64,000 bases of DNA, from positions 124,001-188,000 of the forward strand of contig JAJFHA010000002.1 in NCBI GenBank assembly GCA_021775875.1, in the 5' to 3' direction. The notes beneath the pieces are model-generated. The model saw nothing but the letters and a program-made list of their open reading frames with translations. It ran no database searches and had not been told where the DNA came from. Shown one piece after another: positions 34,831-44,465 of this stretch. Positions within the stretch are counted from its first letter, which is position 1; each line of letters opens with the position of its first letter. A program made the translations under genes and the position numbers. The stretch is from Hyphomicrobiales bacterium. GTDB taxonomy: Bacteria; Pseudomonadota; Alphaproteobacteria; Rhizobiales; NORP267.

Positions 34831-35667
34831 ATGAGCGAGCCGTATGATCCAGCGGAAGAGGGTGCGCAAATGTCTTTCGACGGGCGCATGTCCTATAGCG
34901 ATTATCTTGATCTAGACGCTATTTTGAGTGCGCAAAAGCCGCTCTCCGGTGCTCATGATGAAATGTTGTTCATCATCCAGCATCAGACATCTGAACTCTG
35001 GATGCGGTTGGCGATCCACGAAATTGCCGCTGCGCGATTGGCAATCCGCAACGATCAATTGCCGCCCGCTTTCAAAATGCTAGCCCGGGTGACGCGGATT
35101 TTTGAGCAACTCAACAATGCCTGGGATGTGTTGCGGACAATGACGCCGAGCGAATATACCGAATTTCGCGATATCCTTGGCCAAAGCTCAGGCTTCCAGT
35201 CTTATCAATATCGCCAGATCGAATATATGCTCGGTAACCGGAACCACGCGATGCTGCGCCCGCATGCGCACAAAGCCAATATTCTGGAAATGCTTGAAAC
35301 AGAGCTGGCAACGCCAAGTCTTTATGACGAAGCGCTGCGGCTGGTGAACCGGGTTGGTGTCGCTATTCCGTCTGCTGTTCTGGAGCGCGATGTTTCGCAA
35401 ACTCACCAGCCGAACGATCAAGTCGAAATAGCGTGGAAAACGGTCTATCAAAATAATGAAGACTATTGGGACCTGTATCAGCTGGCGGAAAAGCTGGTTG
35501 ATTTTGAAGATTATTTCCGTCGTTGGCGCTTCAACCATGTCACCACTGTTGAGCGGATCATCGGGTTTAAACGCGGCACGGGCGGTACGGGCGGCGTATC
35601 TTACTTGCGAAAAATGCTGGAGACGGAATTGTTCCCTGAAATCTGGCATGTGCGCACACAGCTCTGA
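34831..35667 (+). CDS. kynA: Tryptophan 2,3-dioxygenase
   Basis: A 278-residue heme dioxygenase that opens the indole ring of L-tryptophan to N-formylkynurenine using O2. Visible are [14 protein letters not shown] (substrate and heme-pocket histidine), [46 protein letters not shown] (proximal heme His in NHV and the GTGG loop) and the ending LFPEIWHVR. The start has GAGGAAC upstream. No kynureninase or formamidase follows, so it is a lone gene here. It is an aerobic step beside an anaerobic pathway. Confidence 0.95.
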   Translation: MSEPYDPAEEGAQMSFDGRMSYSDYLDLDAILSAQKPLSGAHDEMLFIIQHQTSELWMRLAIHEIAAARLAIRNDQLPPAFKMLARVTRIFEQLNNAWDVLRTMTPSEYTEFRDILGQSSGFQSYQYRQIEYMLGNRNHAMLRPHAHKANILEMLETELATPSLYDEALRLVNRVGVAIPSAVLERDVSQTHQPNDQVEIAWKTVYQNNEDYWDLYQLAEKLVDFEDYFRRWRFNHVTTVERIIGFKRGTGGTGGVSYLRKMLETELFPEIWHVRTQL

Positions 35668-35738
35668 TTGAGTTGAAATTCTGTTGCGCTAACAAAAAGG
35701 TTGCGCCAGACTTTATCCAGGCAAGAAGGGAACTTGTC

Positions 35739-36122
35739 ATGGATGCCATTAAAAACGCCGCCTTTGTTTCAGTAGGCAGGGCCTGCGGGTTTGCCGGGTT
35801 GGCAATTTTTTGCATCACCATGAGTTTGAGTTTCCAGCCGGCACTTGCAACCCGCGCCGGGGGCTTTTTAAGCCTTTGCGTCGCAGTTTTTCTTGGGTAT
35901 TGCTCCATGAAGGCTTTGAAACGGCCTTATAAACGCACCGAGCTTTGGCTCATTCTCGACAAGAAATTTCGGGTAAAAAGTGAGATAGCTCAACAAGTTA
36001 TCGGCGGCGTGTTGCGGGAGACTTATCTTTGGTTCGCACAACAAGCCGCCATCATCGCCATTGTTATGCTGGGGCTTTCCTTGTTGCTGGAAATATCTGG
36101 TCTTGATGTTCGCTGGGGTTGA
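35739..36122 (+). CDS. Small membrane protein, unknown
   Basis: About 127 residues from ATG 35739 (AAGAAGGG 8 bases upstream; the longer frame from 35673 is rejected). Three hydrophobic segments: residues ~10-30, ~35-55 and ~100-120. A charged middle region contains ALKRPYKRTELWLIL. It looks like a conserved hypothetical of alphaproteobacteria, but no function can be given. Confidence 0.65.
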   Translation: MDAIKNAAFVSVGRACGFAGLAIFCITMSLSFQPALATRAGGFLSLCVAVFLGYCSMKALKRPYKRTELWLILDKKFRVKSEIAQQVIGGVLRETYLWFAQQAAIIAIVMLGLSLLLEISGLDVRWG

Positions 36123-36244
36123 AACCGGGTGCCATTGCGGATGGCATGAGTCTGTCACTGCCTGTCGCCATTGATGTTTTTTTCGGAGCATCTATAAGGT
36201 GATTCAGATGTTCCAAATTCTTCCAGATAGCTGGTATTATCAGT

Positions 36245-36826
36245 ATGCGTCTGAAATTGTTGCAACTTTTTCTGGTTTTGATCGCGGGAATTTATATTTT
36301 CTGGCTGCTCCAGCGTGAGTACCGATACAAATATGTTTATGCTGGTGCAATGAACGTTGTGGTGTGGCGGGCGTTGAACGCGACCAGTCCGGAGATGCTG
36401 GCAAACCTGCCGCAGATCACTGATTGGGAACTTGGCGTTACGAGGGATGCGCCGCGATGCACCAGCGATCGAGACCATGCGGAATTTCCGGTAAATTGCG
36501 ATTTTTTTGGTGGCAATTTTGGTGGTAAATCGCGTAATTGCACTTTCTGGTGGCTCGGGCGGCAATGCCGTATTTTTTTCGTGCCTGCGTCGGTTTATGC
36601 CGACCCGTATGTACGGGACCGACTGACTTACGCGTTCACGCATCCGTGCCGCGTGTTGTTTAACGGGCCGGAGGATACAGCTTCACCATCCTCGCTTGGG
36701 TCGCACACAGAATTTCTGGACAGCTTCAATTGTCGTAGTCAATGGCCTCTGTTGCCTTTCGAGATTCGCTTGCATATCATCGAAAACGATCAGACCATCC
36801 AGATAGAAGAATTTCAAAAAGTTTAG
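36245..36826 (+). CDS. Single-helix anchored, cysteine-rich protein of unknown function
   Basis: A 193-residue protein. An N-terminal hydrophobic helix (residues ~5-22) is followed by a soluble part with six cysteines (in RCTS, VNCDFF, RNCTFWW, RQCRIFF, HPCRV and FNCRSQW), most likely periplasmic and disulfide-bonded. The ribosome binding site is weak. Its stop is 8 bases before the start of the next gene, so the two probably act together. No family is recognised. Confidence 0.6.
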   Translation: MRLKLLQLFLVLIAGIYIFWLLQREYRYKYVYAGAMNVVVWRALNATSPEMLANLPQITDWELGVTRDAPRCTSDRDHAEFPVNCDFFGGNFGGKSRNCTFWWLGRQCRIFFVPASVYADPYVRDRLTYAFTHPCRVLFNGPEDTASPSSLGSHTEFLDSFNCRSQWPLLPFEIRLHIIENDQTIQIEEFQKV

Positions 36827-36834
36827 GATATCGA

Positions 36835-37449
36835 ATGACGGCCACCGTCACTTTTAACATGATCAAAGATGGTATCGTCGGCCACGTTAACGTGACCATT
36901 GCCAACAATGGCTATGCGCTGACGCTTGGAAATTCTGCGGATCTTACCACATTTCCCATGGGAAATTATTCGCCGGTTTTTGAAGTTTATCGGACATGGG
37001 CTTCTGTCAATATTATTGAGAAGACCGTCGAAGTCGATGACGCGACCTTCAATGCAATTAAAACCTATTTTGAAGAAATCGAAGGTAACCAGACCCATTA
37101 CGGTTTGTATTTTGGTGTGAATTGCATCGATTTTTCACAACAGATTTATGAAATGACCGGGGCTGCGGGTCATTTTTCTGAGCTATTCAGTGAGCAAGAA
37201 CTTGCTGGACCGTTTGCCGGCTGGCTAATCAGGCAGGCAAAGGCCGAGAGTGTTTTCATTACTTCGAATGATATTGTTCAGGCGGCGACGTATCGCGGTC
37301 CCGTAAATGGTGAATTTGGTATGTCGGGTGGGGTCATAATTGTTGGCGTGCTAGCCATTGTTGTGGCTTTGAACCGCCTTTTAACCAGATCAGCTAATCC
37401 AGGGCGAAGCGGTGTTGTTACGCGCCTCCGCGTTGCTTTAAGCGGCTGA
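36835..37449 (+). CDS. Possible permuted papain-fold (YiiX/LRAT-like) hydrolase with C-terminal membrane helix
   Basis: A 204-residue protein from ATG 36835 (AGGA upstream; the longer frame from 36742 overlaps the previous gene and is rejected). His17 in VGHVNVTI and Cys97 in VNCIDFS, about 80 residues apart with His first, fit the order of permuted NlpC/P60-type cysteine hydrolases. A membrane helix lies at ~167-187, so the domain may be tethered at the membrane. Its end overlaps the convergent MMPL gene by 32 bases. The catalytic assignment is a guess from two short motifs. Confidence 0.55.
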   Translation: MTATVTFNMIKDGIVGHVNVTIANNGYALTLGNSADLTTFPMGNYSPVFEVYRTWASVNIIEKTVEVDDATFNAIKTYFEEIEGNQTHYGLYFGVNCIDFSQQIYEMTGAAGHFSELFSEQELAGPFAGWLIRQAKAESVFITSNDIVQAATYRGPVNGEFGMSGGVIIVGVLAIVVALNRLLTRSANPGRSGVVTRLRVALSG

Positions 37450-39697
37450 CAAGGATCAGCGCTGGCAGGAGCAAGATATCTCCTATCAACGCCACTGCCA
37501 GAACCAACACAATCAATTGACCATAGAGCTGTGCCATTGGCAGGGGGCTTAGCATGGTGACCCCGCCCGCCATGAGCGCCAGTGTCGATATAATGAGTGC
37601 AGGTCCAATCACGGTGATTGTTCGTTGCAATGCCGGATATTCATTTCGGGCCTGATTTTCGGCATCATCAGGCGCTTGTCGGAAATAATAGTTCAACATA
37701 TGGATGGTGCTATCGACGGCAATCCCGAAACCGACCGTGAACACGATGATGCTGGTAAATTGCAGTTGCTGACCGGACAAATAGAGGTAAGAACCGGCGG
37801 CTGCAATCGGTAACAAATTTGGGAGAATGCTGAGCACGGCCGCCCAGACTGAACGTAATGCAAACCCAATCAAAACAATGATAACCGCGATTGCTACAAG
37901 CAAGCTGCGGCTCAATTGCCAGATCATTGCTGTTGCAGATCGAGCTGATTGGATCGCGATGCCAGTTACGTCAAAGCTGACGTTGGGATATTCGCTAGCA
38001 AGTTCGGACAATTTCTGTTTGAGATTTTCACTCGCAGCTAGAAGATCGGGTGCGTCACTATCTGGTATCTGTCCAGTGATGAGGGCGGCATGACCCTCTT
38101 CGGATAAAAGTCGTTGGGACAGGTTGGCGGTGTGTTCGCGGAAAAAATCGATTGAATCGTCTCTGGTCCAGTGACCTTGCTCTATCCAGCGCGCAACGCC
38201 TGCCAGCGACCAGACGTCGCGAACCAGCGGTTCTTCGAGCAGGATATCGTGCACCTTGCCGATAACTTCCAGTGTTTGTTGCGAGATCATTGAATGGTCG
38301 TCTGGCCATCGTACAAAAATGCGCAAGGAACTTATCCCGGCCAGCTTTTCTTCGATTATCTGCATGGCAACAAAGGCTTCGCTTGACCTTGGCAAGTTGG
38401 CGCGAAAACGGAAATGGGGGCTGTTGAGAAAATAGAGAATACTGCATGCGAGAAAGACGATTGCACCGATGGAGACAATCGCCCGCGGCCATTCAATCAC
38501 CAACCCTGAACAGGCTTTGCTGAGTTTGGCAACAAGGCGTGAAAAGCGGCTCTCGGTTAAGCCATGGCTGTTATCTTTCAAAATCAACGTCGAAAGGGCC
38601 GGTACAATCGTCAATACGATAAAGAATGTGAGCCCCACACCGTAAGCAGCCGTCAGCGCAAATCGCGTGATCACGGGTTGATCAACCAAGGTCAATGACA
38701 ACAGAGCAATAGCTGTTGTCAGCGACGTGAGGATTGTGGCTGGACCCACCTTGGTGACCGCCTCGTATATTGAAGCTGATGTATTTAAACCATTGCGGCG
38801 GGCGAGGCGGATGCCCAACAACAAATGGATCGCATTGGCAAAGGAGATTACCATCACGAGGCTCGGCACTACATTTGTTACAACGCTAATATCCTGCCCG
38901 GCCCATCCCATTCCGCCCAAGAGCCAGATGGTGGCGATGACGGGAGGCAAAATTGCCAATGCCAGATAACGCAAACTCGCGAAGAACAACCATGAGAGGA
39001 CAAGCGTAATTGCATAGGCGGCAAGTTTGAAAACCAGTTGGTCGTGGGTGAGGATATCTATGATTTCTATTCTCACCACAGGTAAACCTGTCAAGCGGAC
39101 CGTTGCATTTCTGTGCTCAAGTGCGGATTCGGCATATTCGCGAATTTCTTCGATTACATTCCGGGTTTCGGAAAACCCGAGATCGGGGTCAGCAAGGGAA
39201 ACAGCCAGGATCGTCAGGTTGGCATCAGGTGACAGAAATTTCCCGGACACCAGAGGGTGATCCAGCAATTGCCGTTTTAGTTCGTCGAGATCAGTGTCTG
39301 CCGTGATTTCATCCGGAACAAGTGTTACCCTGTTGCCGTCCGCATCCGGAGGGGCCCGGGCAAGGAAAATCGATAAAACTTTTTGAGCGTCATCAAGCAG
39401 CAAAAGGTCGAAATGGAGATTGCGCAATGTCTCCAAATTTTCAGCAGACAGCAGGCTTTCACCTTCGATAACAACAAAAATATCGCTGTCGCTGTTGGAG
39501 AATGTTTGCGTCATTTCCTCAAGAACGGAATATTCAGGGGAATTGGTGCGAAAAACGTCGTGTAATTTGCTGCTGTATGAAATCCGCATCAGCCCGAGCG
39601 CGAAAACAATAGTTGCGAGGCCGATAAGCAACAATATAACGCGGGGGTGGCGCGATGAAATATGACCCAGTCTGTGTAATCCAAATGCGCCCCACAT
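37418..39697 (-). CDS. MMPL/RND-superfamily exporter
   Basis: A 759-residue RND-superfamily transporter of the MMPL/HAE-3 type: N-terminal helix (residues ~17-37), periplasmic domain, five or six helices (~210-375), a second membrane helix and periplasmic domain (~405-590), and a final five-helix group. Proton-relay-like residues are in GFGIAVDSTIHMLNYY. No adaptor protein is coded next to it, as is common for this family. Possible cargo is lipids, hopanoids or hydrophobic compounds. The gene stands alone on this strand. Confidence 0.88.
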   Translation of the reverse strand: MWGAFGLHRLGHISSRHPRVILLLIGLATIVFALGLMRISYSSKLHDVFRTNSPEYSVLEEMTQTFSNSDSDIFVVIEGESLLSAENLETLRNLHFDLLLLDDAQKVLSIFLARAPPDADGNRVTLVPDEITADTDLDELKRQLLDHPLVSGKFLSPDANLTILAVSLADPDLGFSETRNVIEEIREYAESALEHRNATVRLTGLPVVRIEIIDILTHDQLVFKLAAYAITLVLSWLFFASLRYLALAILPPVIATIWLLGGMGWAGQDISVVTNVVPSLVMVISFANAIHLLLGIRLARRNGLNTSASIYEAVTKVGPATILTSLTTAIALLSLTLVDQPVITRFALTAAYGVGLTFFIVLTIVPALSTLILKDNSHGLTESRFSRLVAKLSKACSGLVIEWPRAIVSIGAIVFLACSILYFLNSPHFRFRANLPRSSEAFVAMQIIEEKLAGISSLRIFVRWPDDHSMISQQTLEVIGKVHDILLEEPLVRDVWSLAGVARWIEQGHWTRDDSIDFFREHTANLSQRLLSEEGHAALITGQIPDSDAPDLLAASENLKQKLSELASEYPNVSFDVTGIAIQSARSATAMIWQLSRSLLVAIAVIIVLIGFALRSVWAAVLSILPNLLPIAAAGSYLYLSGQQLQFTSIIVFTVGFGIAVDSTIHMLNYYFRQAPDDAENQARNEYPALQRTITVIGPALIISTLALMAGGVTMLSPLPMAQLYGQLIVLVLAVALIGDILLLPALILVSRLKQRGGA

Positions 39698-39831
39698 GGG
39701 GTCACAAATACAGGATCACAAATCTAAGTCAACGCTAGCGAAAATTCTTTTACGTGAAGATAACACTTGGGATCGAAACCGTTACTTGACCCGGAATTCC
39801 TCAGGATTTCTGTCGCTCTGGTGCTGTGCAG

Positions 39832-40245
39832 TTACCGGGCGCTGAGCCTGTATTCACCCATATCATTCCAGACCTGCTGGTCGGTCAGTTTGCCGTCTTT
39901 CACTTCAAACCGGTCGATAAAGCGAATGCCTTCAAAGGCCGTTCCGTCCAGCCATGTGCCGTGCAGGGTGCCGAAACAATAGACGACGGCACCGTCGGGG
40001 GAGGGTATTTCATCAAACCCGGAATAGGTTTTCCCGACCGACCGGTAGCGCGATTTTGCCCAATCCATCAATTGATCTGGCCGGGTGAAGGTCTCTCCGC
40101 CCGGGAAGGTCATGCGAAAGCCATCGCTTAAAAATCCTAGAGCCGTATCCAGATCCCGGGCCTCCATGGCAGCTAGATAATCCTGCACAATTTGCGCTGC
40201 TGCGTTGGCTGTAGATCTAATCTGACCTTGGTCAGTTGTATTCAT
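39832..40245 (-). CDS. SnoaL-like/NTF2-fold protein
   Basis: About 137 residues from ATG 40245 (AAGGG 7 bases upstream; the longer frame from 40293 is rejected). It has the NTF2 cone-fold pattern: IVQDYLAAMEARDLDTALGFLSDGF, then MTFPGG, and at the C-terminus RFIDRFEVKDGKLTDQQVW. This fold is used by polyketide cyclases, steroid isomerases and binding proteins, so the substrate cannot be predicted. It is divergent from the MscS gene. Confidence 0.75.
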   Translation of the reverse strand: MNTTDQGQIRSTANAAAQIVQDYLAAMEARDLDTALGFLSDGFRMTFPGGETFTRPDQLMDWAKSRYRSVGKTYSGFDEIPSPDGAVVYCFGTLHGTWLDGTAFEGIRFIDRFEVKDGKLTDQQVWNDMGEYRLSAR

Positions 40246-40350
40246 GACATACCCTTCATTGGAAATTTTGTTTACGGTGGATAATACCATCAAGACATTT
40301 CTACAGGGAAACGATTCCCATTGGTTGAAAAAAACTCTATTCTTTCAACA

Positions 40351-41676
40351 ATGGAACCTGATATTTTTAGCGGACAATTTGATCAATTTTGGAGCGCTTT
40401 TCTGCGCTGGCTGCGCGATATGGGTTTTTTCTTCAGTGAAGTAAACCTCCATTGGACCATCGGGCAAGTTCTTCTAATCGTTGTGACATGGTTATTCGCA
40501 AGCTGGGCGGCGCGGATGATTGCGCCTCAAATCGAAGCCCGGCTTCGTGAAATCCGGGGCAATCCCGGACTGTTGCGATTTTTAGCAATTCTGTTCCGGC
40601 GAACAAGATGGTTTATGTTTGTCGGTATCCTTTGGCTGCTTGTGTTGGTGATGCTGGAAATTACCTGGCCCAGCCGAAGCCGGATTTTACTTTCAGCCGC
40701 GAGCCTGGCCACAGCGTGGCTGTTTATTTCAGTTTTCTCGCGTGTAATCCGAAGGCGCACAGTGGCGAATATCGTGGCGGTCTTAGTTTGGATTGCGGCA
40801 GCGCTCAACATTGTCGGCCTTTTGCCAAATACTATTAGCTTGCTCGATAGTGTCGCGTTCGAGATGCAGGATTTTCGCTTCTCGCTGCTGAAGCTCATGC
40901 AGATTGTTGCGATCCTTTCCTTTCTCATCTGGCTGGCAATTTTGATCGGGCAGTTTATTGAAGGCATCATCCGGAATACTGAAGACCTGACCCCTTCGTT
41001 GAAGGTACTGACGTCCAAACTCACCAAAGTTGTTTTGTTCCTGGTGGCTGTGTTTGGCGGCCTGTCGATTGTTGGCGTCGACCTGACGGCATTTGCCTTC
41101 TTTTCAGGCGCGGTCGGGCTTGGCCTCGGTTTCGGTCTGCAGAAGGTGATTTCGAACCTGGTAAGCGGCGTCATTTTGCTTGCGGACAAATCAATCAAGC
41201 CTGGTGATGTGATCAGTGTTGGTGAAACCTTTGGCAAGATCGACCAGCTTGCTGCTCGCTACGTATCGGTGATTGCCCGCGACGGGCGGGAATATCTGGT
41301 GCCGAACGAAGACCTGATTACCAACCCCGTATTGAATTGGTCTTTTTCCAGCAATCTGGTCCGGCTCGATTTGAATTTTGGTGCCAGTTATGATGCAGAC
41401 CCCTATGAGGTGCGGGCTTTGGCGCGAGATGCGGCTCATGTCCATGACAGGACCGTCGAAGACCCCAAACCGGTTTGCCATATTACCGAATTTGGTGATT
41501 CATCTGTGAACTATGTTTTGCGGTTCTGGATTTCCGATCCGGAAAAAGGCATTACCAACGTTCGGGGTGATGTCTTCCTGAATCTTTGGGACAAATTCAA
41601 GGAAGCTGATATCAACATCCCGTATCCTCATCGGGAGGTTATCCTGCATCAGGCAGATCAAGACGGTGATAAATAA
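40351..41676 (+). CDS. Mechanosensitive ion channel, MscS family
   Basis: About 441 residues from ATG 40351; a TTG at 40321 is in frame. Four or five hydrophobic helices (near 25-50, 85-110, 115-135, 150-170 and 190-220) come before the MscS core. The core has a pore helix GAVGLGLGFGLQKVISNLVSGVIL rich in Gly/Ala, the beta domain (KPGDVISVGETFGKI) and the cytoplasmic vestibule. It opens on hypo-osmotic shock. Stop is 17 bases before the glycosyltransferase gene. Confidence 0.92.
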   Translation: MEPDIFSGQFDQFWSAFLRWLRDMGFFFSEVNLHWTIGQVLLIVVTWLFASWAARMIAPQIEARLREIRGNPGLLRFLAILFRRTRWFMFVGILWLLVLVMLEITWPSRSRILLSAASLATAWLFISVFSRVIRRRTVANIVAVLVWIAAALNIVGLLPNTISLLDSVAFEMQDFRFSLLKLMQIVAILSFLIWLAILIGQFIEGIIRNTEDLTPSLKVLTSKLTKVVLFLVAVFGGLSIVGVDLTAFAFFSGAVGLGLGFGLQKVISNLVSGVILLADKSIKPGDVISVGETFGKIDQLAARYVSVIARDGREYLVPNEDLITNPVLNWSFSSNLVRLDLNFGASYDADPYEVRALARDAAHVHDRTVEDPKPVCHITEFGDSSVNYVLRFWISDPEKGITNVRGDVFLNLWDKFKEADINIPYPHREVILHQADQDGDK

Positions 41677-41693
41677 ACTGGGGCCAGCAATCC

Positions 41694-42530
41694 ATGACGA
41701 AAATTACAATCGGGATGCCGGTTTATAACGGCGGTGAATTATTTCACCGATCGGTTGATTGCCTTCTCCGACAAACAGAGCGTGATTTTCTGGTTTTAAT
41801 TTTCGACAATTGCTCTGACGATGGCACGGGAGAATATGCCGACGAAATTGCGCTGAAAGATGCCCGTTTCATGGTTCACCACCAGCCTGAGAATGTGGGG
41901 GCAAAGGAAAATTTCAAAATGGCTCTTGCAGCGGCCGAGACGGAGTATTTTCTATGGCGCGCGGCAGACGATACCAGCAGTGATAATTATCTAGAGCTAT
42001 TGTTGGGTGCTCTGGAAAGCAACCCGGAAATGGGATTGGCCGTTCCAACCATGGTAACGATCGAACCTGATGGCGAGCGGGTTTTCCGGCCGTATCCAAG
42101 GCTTGCAGGCAAGACTGGCTGGGCACGCCGAAAGGCTATGGTGTGGCGATCCCCGTCATCCTGGTTTTACGGCATGTACCGGACAAATGAAGTGAAAGTG
42201 GCCTATCACGCCGTGCTCAACGGGTTCCCCTGGATTTGGGCGCTGGATTATCTTTTGTTGTTCCAGTTTGGGATTTCCGATCGCATGATTTTGGTCAAGG
42301 AAGCGTTGTTTGAGCAAACCCATGGCCATGGCTCGGCGGCATATATTCCAGCAACCCGCGCCGAACAGATTGCCATGCTGCGCACCTTTTACAGTTTTTG
42401 CCGGGATTTTGCCGAGGCGCATGAGCCTTGCAGATCGGTGTTTTTCAAGCTGCGACGGAGTTTTTTCCTGTTCATGTTTGCGCAACGCAGAACTTTCAGG
42501 CTGGATAAAATTTTCCTGCGACGCCACTGA
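41694..42530 (+). CDS. Glycosyltransferase family 2
   Basis: A 278-residue GT-A fold transferase: ITIGMPVYNGGELFHRSVDCLLRQ at the N-terminus, the nucleotide-binding FDNCSDDGTGEYA, and a metal-binding AADDTSSD in place of D-x-D. It would add a sugar to a surface glycan using a nucleotide sugar. It runs convergently into the CDP-sugar operon (13 bases between the stops) and may use its product. Confidence 0.88.
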   Translation: MTKITIGMPVYNGGELFHRSVDCLLRQTERDFLVLIFDNCSDDGTGEYADEIALKDARFMVHHQPENVGAKENFKMALAAAETEYFLWRAADDTSSDNYLELLLGALESNPEMGLAVPTMVTIEPDGERVFRPYPRLAGKTGWARRKAMVWRSPSSWFYGMYRTNEVKVAYHAVLNGFPWIWALDYLLLFQFGISDRMILVKEALFEQTHGHGSAAYIPATRAEQIAMLRTFYSFCRDFAEAHEPCRSVFFKLRRSFFLFMFAQRRTFRLDKIFLRRH

Positions 42531-42542
42531 CAGATCCTGGAA

Positions 42543-43691
42543 TTATACGATTGGAACTATATTTGGATGTGCCTCAAATTGTTTCAGCAGTTTGCCAATT
42601 TCGTCAATGTAGAGTGGGTTCATAACCAGAATTTCTGTGATGCCTTCTCCCAATGCCTGTTCCGGAGACAGGACCGGGTGTGCAGTCACGGGCAGAAACC
42701 CGCCCTGTTTTTTCTCGTTTATATCGATCAGGCAGTGGATTAGCTTGCTGTCTGGATCGATAAGGGATGCAAAAGTGCAGCCTTTGGCACCTGCGCCCCA
42801 TATTGCGATTTTGCGGCCGCTATCGCGTGATTTTGCAATATAGGCCTGCCATTGATTTCTATAATTTTTATCCTCTGACGATATATCCAAAGGTGCGGCG
42901 TCCACCGCATGGGCTTCGGTCCATAGATACTGCCCGCCAAAAACAGCTTCGATCAGATCTGGCGCGAAGCCGGTTCGGTGAAGAGCCTCGGCCATGGAGC
43001 GATGGTTTAGCAGGGTGCAATGTTCGTAAAAAAAATCGTGGGTGACTTTATTCTCAACGATCCAGTCGCTTGTCGGGGTTTCCAGAAATAGCCGCGTCTC
43101 GCACTTATCCGGCAAGGCGGTGCGGATGGAGCGCAGAAATTGGGCCGGGTCAGGGATATGCTCGATCGTGTGCCGCGAAACCAGGATATCGGGAACAGCA
43201 CCGACTTTGACTAACGCTTGGTCATTAAAATACTGGCCGTAAATGCGGGTGCCGGATGGCCCGGTTCCGTCTTCTCCGTGCCAGGCCGGGTCGAAGCCTA
43301 CGGCATTTGCTATTCTGTCTTTGCCAAACCTTTCTACAAGCTCTTCGAGGAATGTTGCCTGGCCGCAGCCGATTTCAACAATTGTCAGAAGTTGGTCGCC
43401 GGGAAAGGCGGATATAATCCGCGCGATGCGTTGATCCAGATGACTGCGGAATGCGGGCGAGTGCGATTGGCAATTTTCATAATTTTGGTCGTAAACGATG
43501 ACGGTTTCGTCGAAAGCCGCGTTCCAGACAAATTGGCAATTTTTGCATTCTCGAAATTCGAGATTGCCGACTGGCGCTTTACGGGCTTGATCGGGGCCTA
43601 GATATTTGCGGTTCTGATAGACCGATACGTCGCGCCGCTCGACCAGCAAGATGCTGTCCAGTTTCTCGCAAACGGGGCATGGAACAGCCAT
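42543..43691 (-). CDS. Zinc-ribbon SAM methyltransferase of the sugar C-methyltransferase type
   Basis: A 382-residue three-part protein: N-terminal Cys pairs (CPVC, then CKNC; residues ~5-55), a Rossmann methyltransferase (VEIGCGQATFLEEL near 108) and a C-terminal domain with IWGAGAKGCTFASL. The same layout is seen in the 45915-47159 gene. Such proteins often methylate nucleotide sugars or glycan residues. It is the last gene of the seven-gene operon, 6 bases after the CmcI-like gene. Confidence 0.8.
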   Translation of the reverse strand: MAVPCPVCEKLDSILLVERRDVSVYQNRKYLGPDQARKAPVGNLEFRECKNCQFVWNAAFDETVIVYDQNYENCQSHSPAFRSHLDQRIARIISAFPGDQLLTIVEIGCGQATFLEELVERFGKDRIANAVGFDPAWHGEDGTGPSGTRIYGQYFNDQALVKVGAVPDILVSRHTIEHIPDPAQFLRSIRTALPDKCETRLFLETPTSDWIVENKVTHDFFYEHCTLLNHRSMAEALHRTGFAPDLIEAVFGGQYLWTEAHAVDAAPLDISSEDKNYRNQWQAYIAKSRDSGRKIAIWGAGAKGCTFASLIDPDSKLIHCLIDINEKKQGGFLPVTAHPVLSPEQALGEGITEILVMNPLYIDEIGKLLKQFEAHPNIVPIV

Positions 43692-43697
43692 CAGACG

Positions 43698-44465
43698 CTA
43701 TCCATTGCGGCGGATGAATGCCGACGGCCAATGGGTGATATTCCCGGACAGTGTACTTTCGTTGAAAGGCCATGTCGGTTCGCCAATGGAAAAATCTGGG
43801 TTGGCTTTGACAAAATCCTCGGCCGCATTTGCCGGATTATCGGTAACCCAGTCTGGTTCGCCGCGCGGCACGTCTGCAACATCTCGCATCACGCCGTCTG
43901 TGGAGACAATATAGGAGCCGGGCGTTACCAGGCCGCTATATAATTCGAGTTCCTTGAGGACGTGGTCGTAAGTGTGATTTGAATCAAGAATGACCAGGAC
44001 TGTTTCAGCATCGCCAACATTGTTCTTAACTTCTTCGATGATCTGGTTATCAACCGAACTGCCCTCGATCATGGTGATGAGCGGGAACATTTCATGGGCT
44101 TCGATTGCAGAGCGATTGTGCGGGCGGATTTCGATGTCGATGCCAAGAACCCGGCCTTTGTTCATGGCTTTGCAGAGGCTTGCGTAGAAGATCAACGACC
44201 CACCGTGGGCAATGCCGGTTTCAACAATCACGTCGGGTTTCAGGTCATAAATGAGTTCCTGAAGACGGAGCATATCGTCGGGGAGCTGGATCATAGGGCG
44301 ACCCATCCATGAAAATGTGTAGGTGTATTTCTGGTTCCAGCCGACCTTCAAATAAAGATCAGAGATCACGCGGAAAGCTTCATCTGAATAAAGATCAAGT
44401 TCCTGTTTGTTGCCATTAGTTTCTACAAACAGGCGGCGCGTATCAGTATCAATGGTAATCGTCAT
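43698..44465 (-). CDS. Cephalosporin hydroxylase (CmcI) family methyltransferase-like protein
   Basis: About 255 residues. ATG 44465 overlaps the previous stop by one base (TGATG); a longer frame to 44489 is rejected. CmcI-family marks are GWNQKYTYTFSWMGRP, VETGIAHGGSLIFYA (SAM-binding loop), LGIDIEIRPHNR and LDSNHTYDHV. Despite the name, most members in glycan clusters are thought to be SAM-dependent O-methyltransferases. It is likely to decorate the sugar or glycan made by this operon. Confidence 0.85.
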   Translation of the reverse strand: MTITIDTDTRRLFVETNGNKQELDLYSDEAFRVISDLYLKVGWNQKYTYTFSWMGRPMIQLPDDMLRLQELIYDLKPDVIVETGIAHGGSLIFYASLCKAMNKGRVLGIDIEIRPHNRSAIEAHEMFPLITMIEGSSVDNQIIEEVKNNVGDAETVLVILDSNHTYDHVLKELELYSGLVTPGSYIVSTDGVMRDVADVPRGEPDWVTDNPANAAEDFVKANPDFSIGEPTWPFNESTLSGNITHWPSAFIRRNG

